Assembly (NCBI GenBank): GCA_910592005.1 | Contig: CAJVPP010003814.1 | Location: forward strand, 1-10,673 | Direction of reading: 5' to 3' | DNA length: 10,673 nt | Origin: Funneliformis mosseae | Lineage: Eukaryota; Glomeromycota; Glomeromycetes; Glomerales; Glomeraceae | Part shown: one piece after another, positions 8,489 through 10,673 of the stretch | How the letters are laid out: each line of letters starts with the position of its first letter | How positions within the stretch are numbered: the stretch's first letter is position 1 | The notes under the pieces: model-generated | Told to the model about the DNA's origin: nothing | What the model saw: only the letters and a program-made list of their open reading frames with translations | The model's database searches: none | Translations under genes and position numbers: made by a program

Positions 8489-8764
8489 GATTCATGATAT
8501 ATGCAATTAGTATATAGGTATAGACAGAATTAAACATAAGTTTATTTTTAACGGAGTCTGTAAATAATAAATTTAATAAATTTAATAAATTTGTTATGAT
8601 TATTAAAACTATTAACAAATTACAATATATGAATGCGTCTTATGTTTCTTATCATTTAATATTAATAGCCCTATCGGATATTATTAATCAAGATATCAAA
8701 TTTTTGATGTTTTACCTATACTTTTTAATAGATTAATGATATACCATTATAAATTGAAAATTTA
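8489..8764. other. Spacer between convergent transposase relics
   Basis: AT-rich DNA between the tails of copy 1 and copy 2. It holds three exact tandem copies of AATAAATTT at 8566-8592, which give AATAAA hexamers downstream of copy 1 and could have served for polyadenylation. No other gene is seen. Confidence 0.5.
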
Positions 8765-10599
8765 TTTATTGTTTATCAGAAAACCAGAAGGTATTTAACT
8801 TAATACATATTATTCACCTATCAAATTTGATGTATATTATAAACGATCAGCATCTTATATAATAGAATCAATAGACCTATTGGAATTATAATTATCAATT
8901 GATAAAAAAAATACCAGCCAGTTAAAAATTGGAACCTGATTTAGTTCTGATTCTTAACTAGCTAGAAATATTCTGATTCTTCATTATTTAACCTGTGAAT
9001 TGACTGTATTATCATTTGTAATAAATTTGGTTAAAATGTACGAATTTTTTACATATTGTAAAGATATTAATGATCCAAAGATTTCAGAACCAATTTGATA
9101 CCTTTCGAATTGAATTATTTTGACCTGAATTGTTATACTATCTTCTGAATCCTTATCGAATGTTTTCCTAAAATCAAACGTGATATAAGTCGCATTATGG
9201 TATTCAACCATCAAATCAAGCATTTCACTTGAAATAATTATATTATCAGATGATAGTTTAAGGAATTCACCAGAAAATAGTTTACTACTAGTAATATTTG
9301 ATTCCTTAATATTTTGTGAATTCATTTAAAATCGATGGATTTCGTCAGAAGAAAATTCGTCTGTATCTGAAAGGGAACCAATTGAAGGCTGATTGTCTAG
9401 CAATTCAAGCCCTTTTATCTCAATACCACTGGAACTTATAATACTGTCAATTTGAATATCAAATATCAATTGATGCATTAGCTCAGGTTCAATTTTTCTA
9501 TTACTATTCAATAAAGAATCTAAAAATCGTTCATAAATTAGTAAGCTGATTTATTCGAGAAATTCCCAAAAAAATACCTAATATTTCATTTATGCATTCA
9601 AAAGAAAAACACTAAAACACATATAACAGACCATAGTCTCTTGAGCAATCATACAAATGGAGAGAAAGGTAAAGATTTGGCGTGATTTTGTTGTACCTGT
9701 AATTATTTTCAATCAACTTTACCATCTCAATTAGTCTTTGATATGCTTCATATAATAAATCTGATTCTACAATCTGGCTTACTAAAATTGTATAATCTTT
9801 ACAAAATGTGTAAGAATCTTTTTATCTACAATTGAAAGATGTTCTCAAAGTGAAATAATAACATATATAGTGAAAAATATTCATCACTAAACAGCTGTAA
9901 AATTAGAAAATCCTTCTTCTTCATAAATTTTACCTAGAATTTGATCTAGATCAGAAGGAATCTGAAACCCATTCATCTTTTTCTAAATCTTATTCAAGGA
10001 ATTTGATATTCAAATTCCTTTATCGATCCAGATTCATTTTACTATCCATCGTGCAATGCCTAAAAATAGGCAATACATTAGATCAATTGTGATATATTTT
10101 ATAGGGTCAAAATATGGCAAACGTAATAATTCAGACCATCTTACGTTACTTTGCTTTACAAATCATTTTTGTGAAGCATCTGAATTACAGCGTCTCCATT
10201 CTAATGCATTTTGATGATGCTCAATTAGATCTTACATAATGAACCAATCATCAATATTATTCATTCTGGCAAAATTATGCTGATGATTTTTATAATTTGC
10301 CTTCTTTTCGCATCTATGACATGATACTAAGACTGAAAAATGTTCACATATTTTTCTAGTGGCTGATATATCACATGAAATAAGAATTAAAGCTGCACTA
10401 ATATTCTTTCCTTCAGAATGTTCATATGTTTTATCTATTGTAAATCCATCCTAAAGTGATTCTAATTCATCTACAATTGGCATTAAATAGTGATTTATTT
10501 TATGTAAACTGACTTTGCTTGGTTTGGGTAAAGACTAAGAGTCAGTAAATTTTCACGTTTAAATCAGATATCATAAGGCAAATTGCATATAGCGGCATA
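8765..10599 (-). pseudogene. KDZ/Plavaka-like transposase, copy 2, decayed and 5'-truncated
   Basis: The minus strand from 10599 aligns block by block with copy 1: YAAICNLPYDI (from 10599), HYLMPIVDELESL, ISCDISATRKICEHFS with CHRCEKKANY (a Cys pair, probably zinc-binding), NVRWSELLRLPYFDP, IDLMYCLFLGIARWIV (Asp codon 10084-10082), IPSDLDQILGKI, EGFSNFTA, KLIENNY..NKITPNLYL, and FSFECINEILG. An intron follows, then LLNSNRKIEPELM (9514 onward) and the C-terminal domain with QIGSEIFGS (9325-8984). A weak tail with the VKYLLVF block reaches about 8765. Stops replace expected Arg, Gln and Trp; the block after FSNFTA shows three in a row. Frameshifts lie near 10490-10500 and 9805. The Met of LMY was probably kept but its His became Tyr. 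The N-terminal part is missing because a Tc1/mariner-like element is inserted at 10600. Copy 2 is clearly a different subfamily from copy 1. Confidence 0.8.
9520..9577 (-). other. Intron of transposase copy 2
   Basis: 58 nt on the minus strand, starting GTATTT and ending TTTTTAG, with a good branch-point-like CTTACTAAT. It splits the codon after FSFECINEIL and resumes at SLLNSNRKIEP, the same place and phase as the intron of copy 1 at 7568-7638. Confidence 0.8.
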
Positions 10600-10601
10600 T
10601 A

Positions 10602-10673
10602 CAGTGGCTACCAAAAGAAACGCAAGTGTGATTGGTTACCTTTGAACGGCTATAACTCATCAACCACAAATGC
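10602..10673. mobile_element. End of a Tc1/mariner-like element (partial)
   Basis: From 10602 the sequence opens CAGTGGCTACCAAAAG directly after a TA dinucleotide (10600-10601). CAGTGG...AAAAG-type termini after a TA target are usual for Tc1/mariner transposons. The base composition jumps to a much higher G+C content here, and the transposase frame of copy 2 stops exactly at this point, so the junction is sharp. The element runs off the right edge, so its inverted terminal repeat partner and transposase are not visible. The orientation cannot be told from one end. Confidence 0.65.

Overview
The window looks like repeat-rich nuclear DNA from a filamentous fungus, most likely an arbuscular mycorrhizal fungus (Glomeromycotina, Rhizophagus-like). 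The base composition is very AT-rich, the introns are short (58-75 nt) with GT...AG ends, and the transposase relics resemble the large KDZ/Plavaka-type (CACTA-related) families I associate with these fungi. The organism assignment is an inference from protein flavour, not a database result. No intact protein-coding gene, rRNA or tRNA was found.

Layout. 1-1140: no gene; 200-1140 is extremely AT-rich. 1169-~1545: a candidate solo LTR read on the minus strand. 1558-1674: a 9-bp minisatellite. 1813-2235: an array of diverged palindromic repeats. 2336-2785 and ~2860-3110: two minus-strand relics of transposase C-termini. 3274-4718 (minus): a decayed four-exon gene with an Arg/Ser/His-rich start, a Lys/Glu-rich middle and an acidic tail. 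4719-5017: spacer between this gene and a divergently oriented transposase. 5018-8488 (plus): a near full-length but dead KDZ/Plavaka-like transposase (copy 1). 8489-8764: AT-rich spacer. 8765-10599 (minus): a second, diverged transposase pseudogene (copy 2), convergent with copy 1. 10602-10673: the end of a probable Tc1/mariner element inserted at a TA inside copy 2, running off the window.

Copies 1 and 2 share the same block order: a LYSMIYNLP/YAAICNLP block, a CDI/YDIPAARK block, a VDPMH..LFLGIAKW-type motif, a K(I)T.NL...LH block, a degenerate FSFERMNG-type motif, an intron at the same place straight after that motif, an SNR.IEP block and a ...IGSEIFGS-type C-terminal domain. Both are broken mostly by stop codons where Gln, Trp or Arg is expected, with very few frameshifts. 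That pattern points to C-to-T (G-to-A) decay. The region is best read as a transposon graveyard with nested insertions and successive layers of different age.
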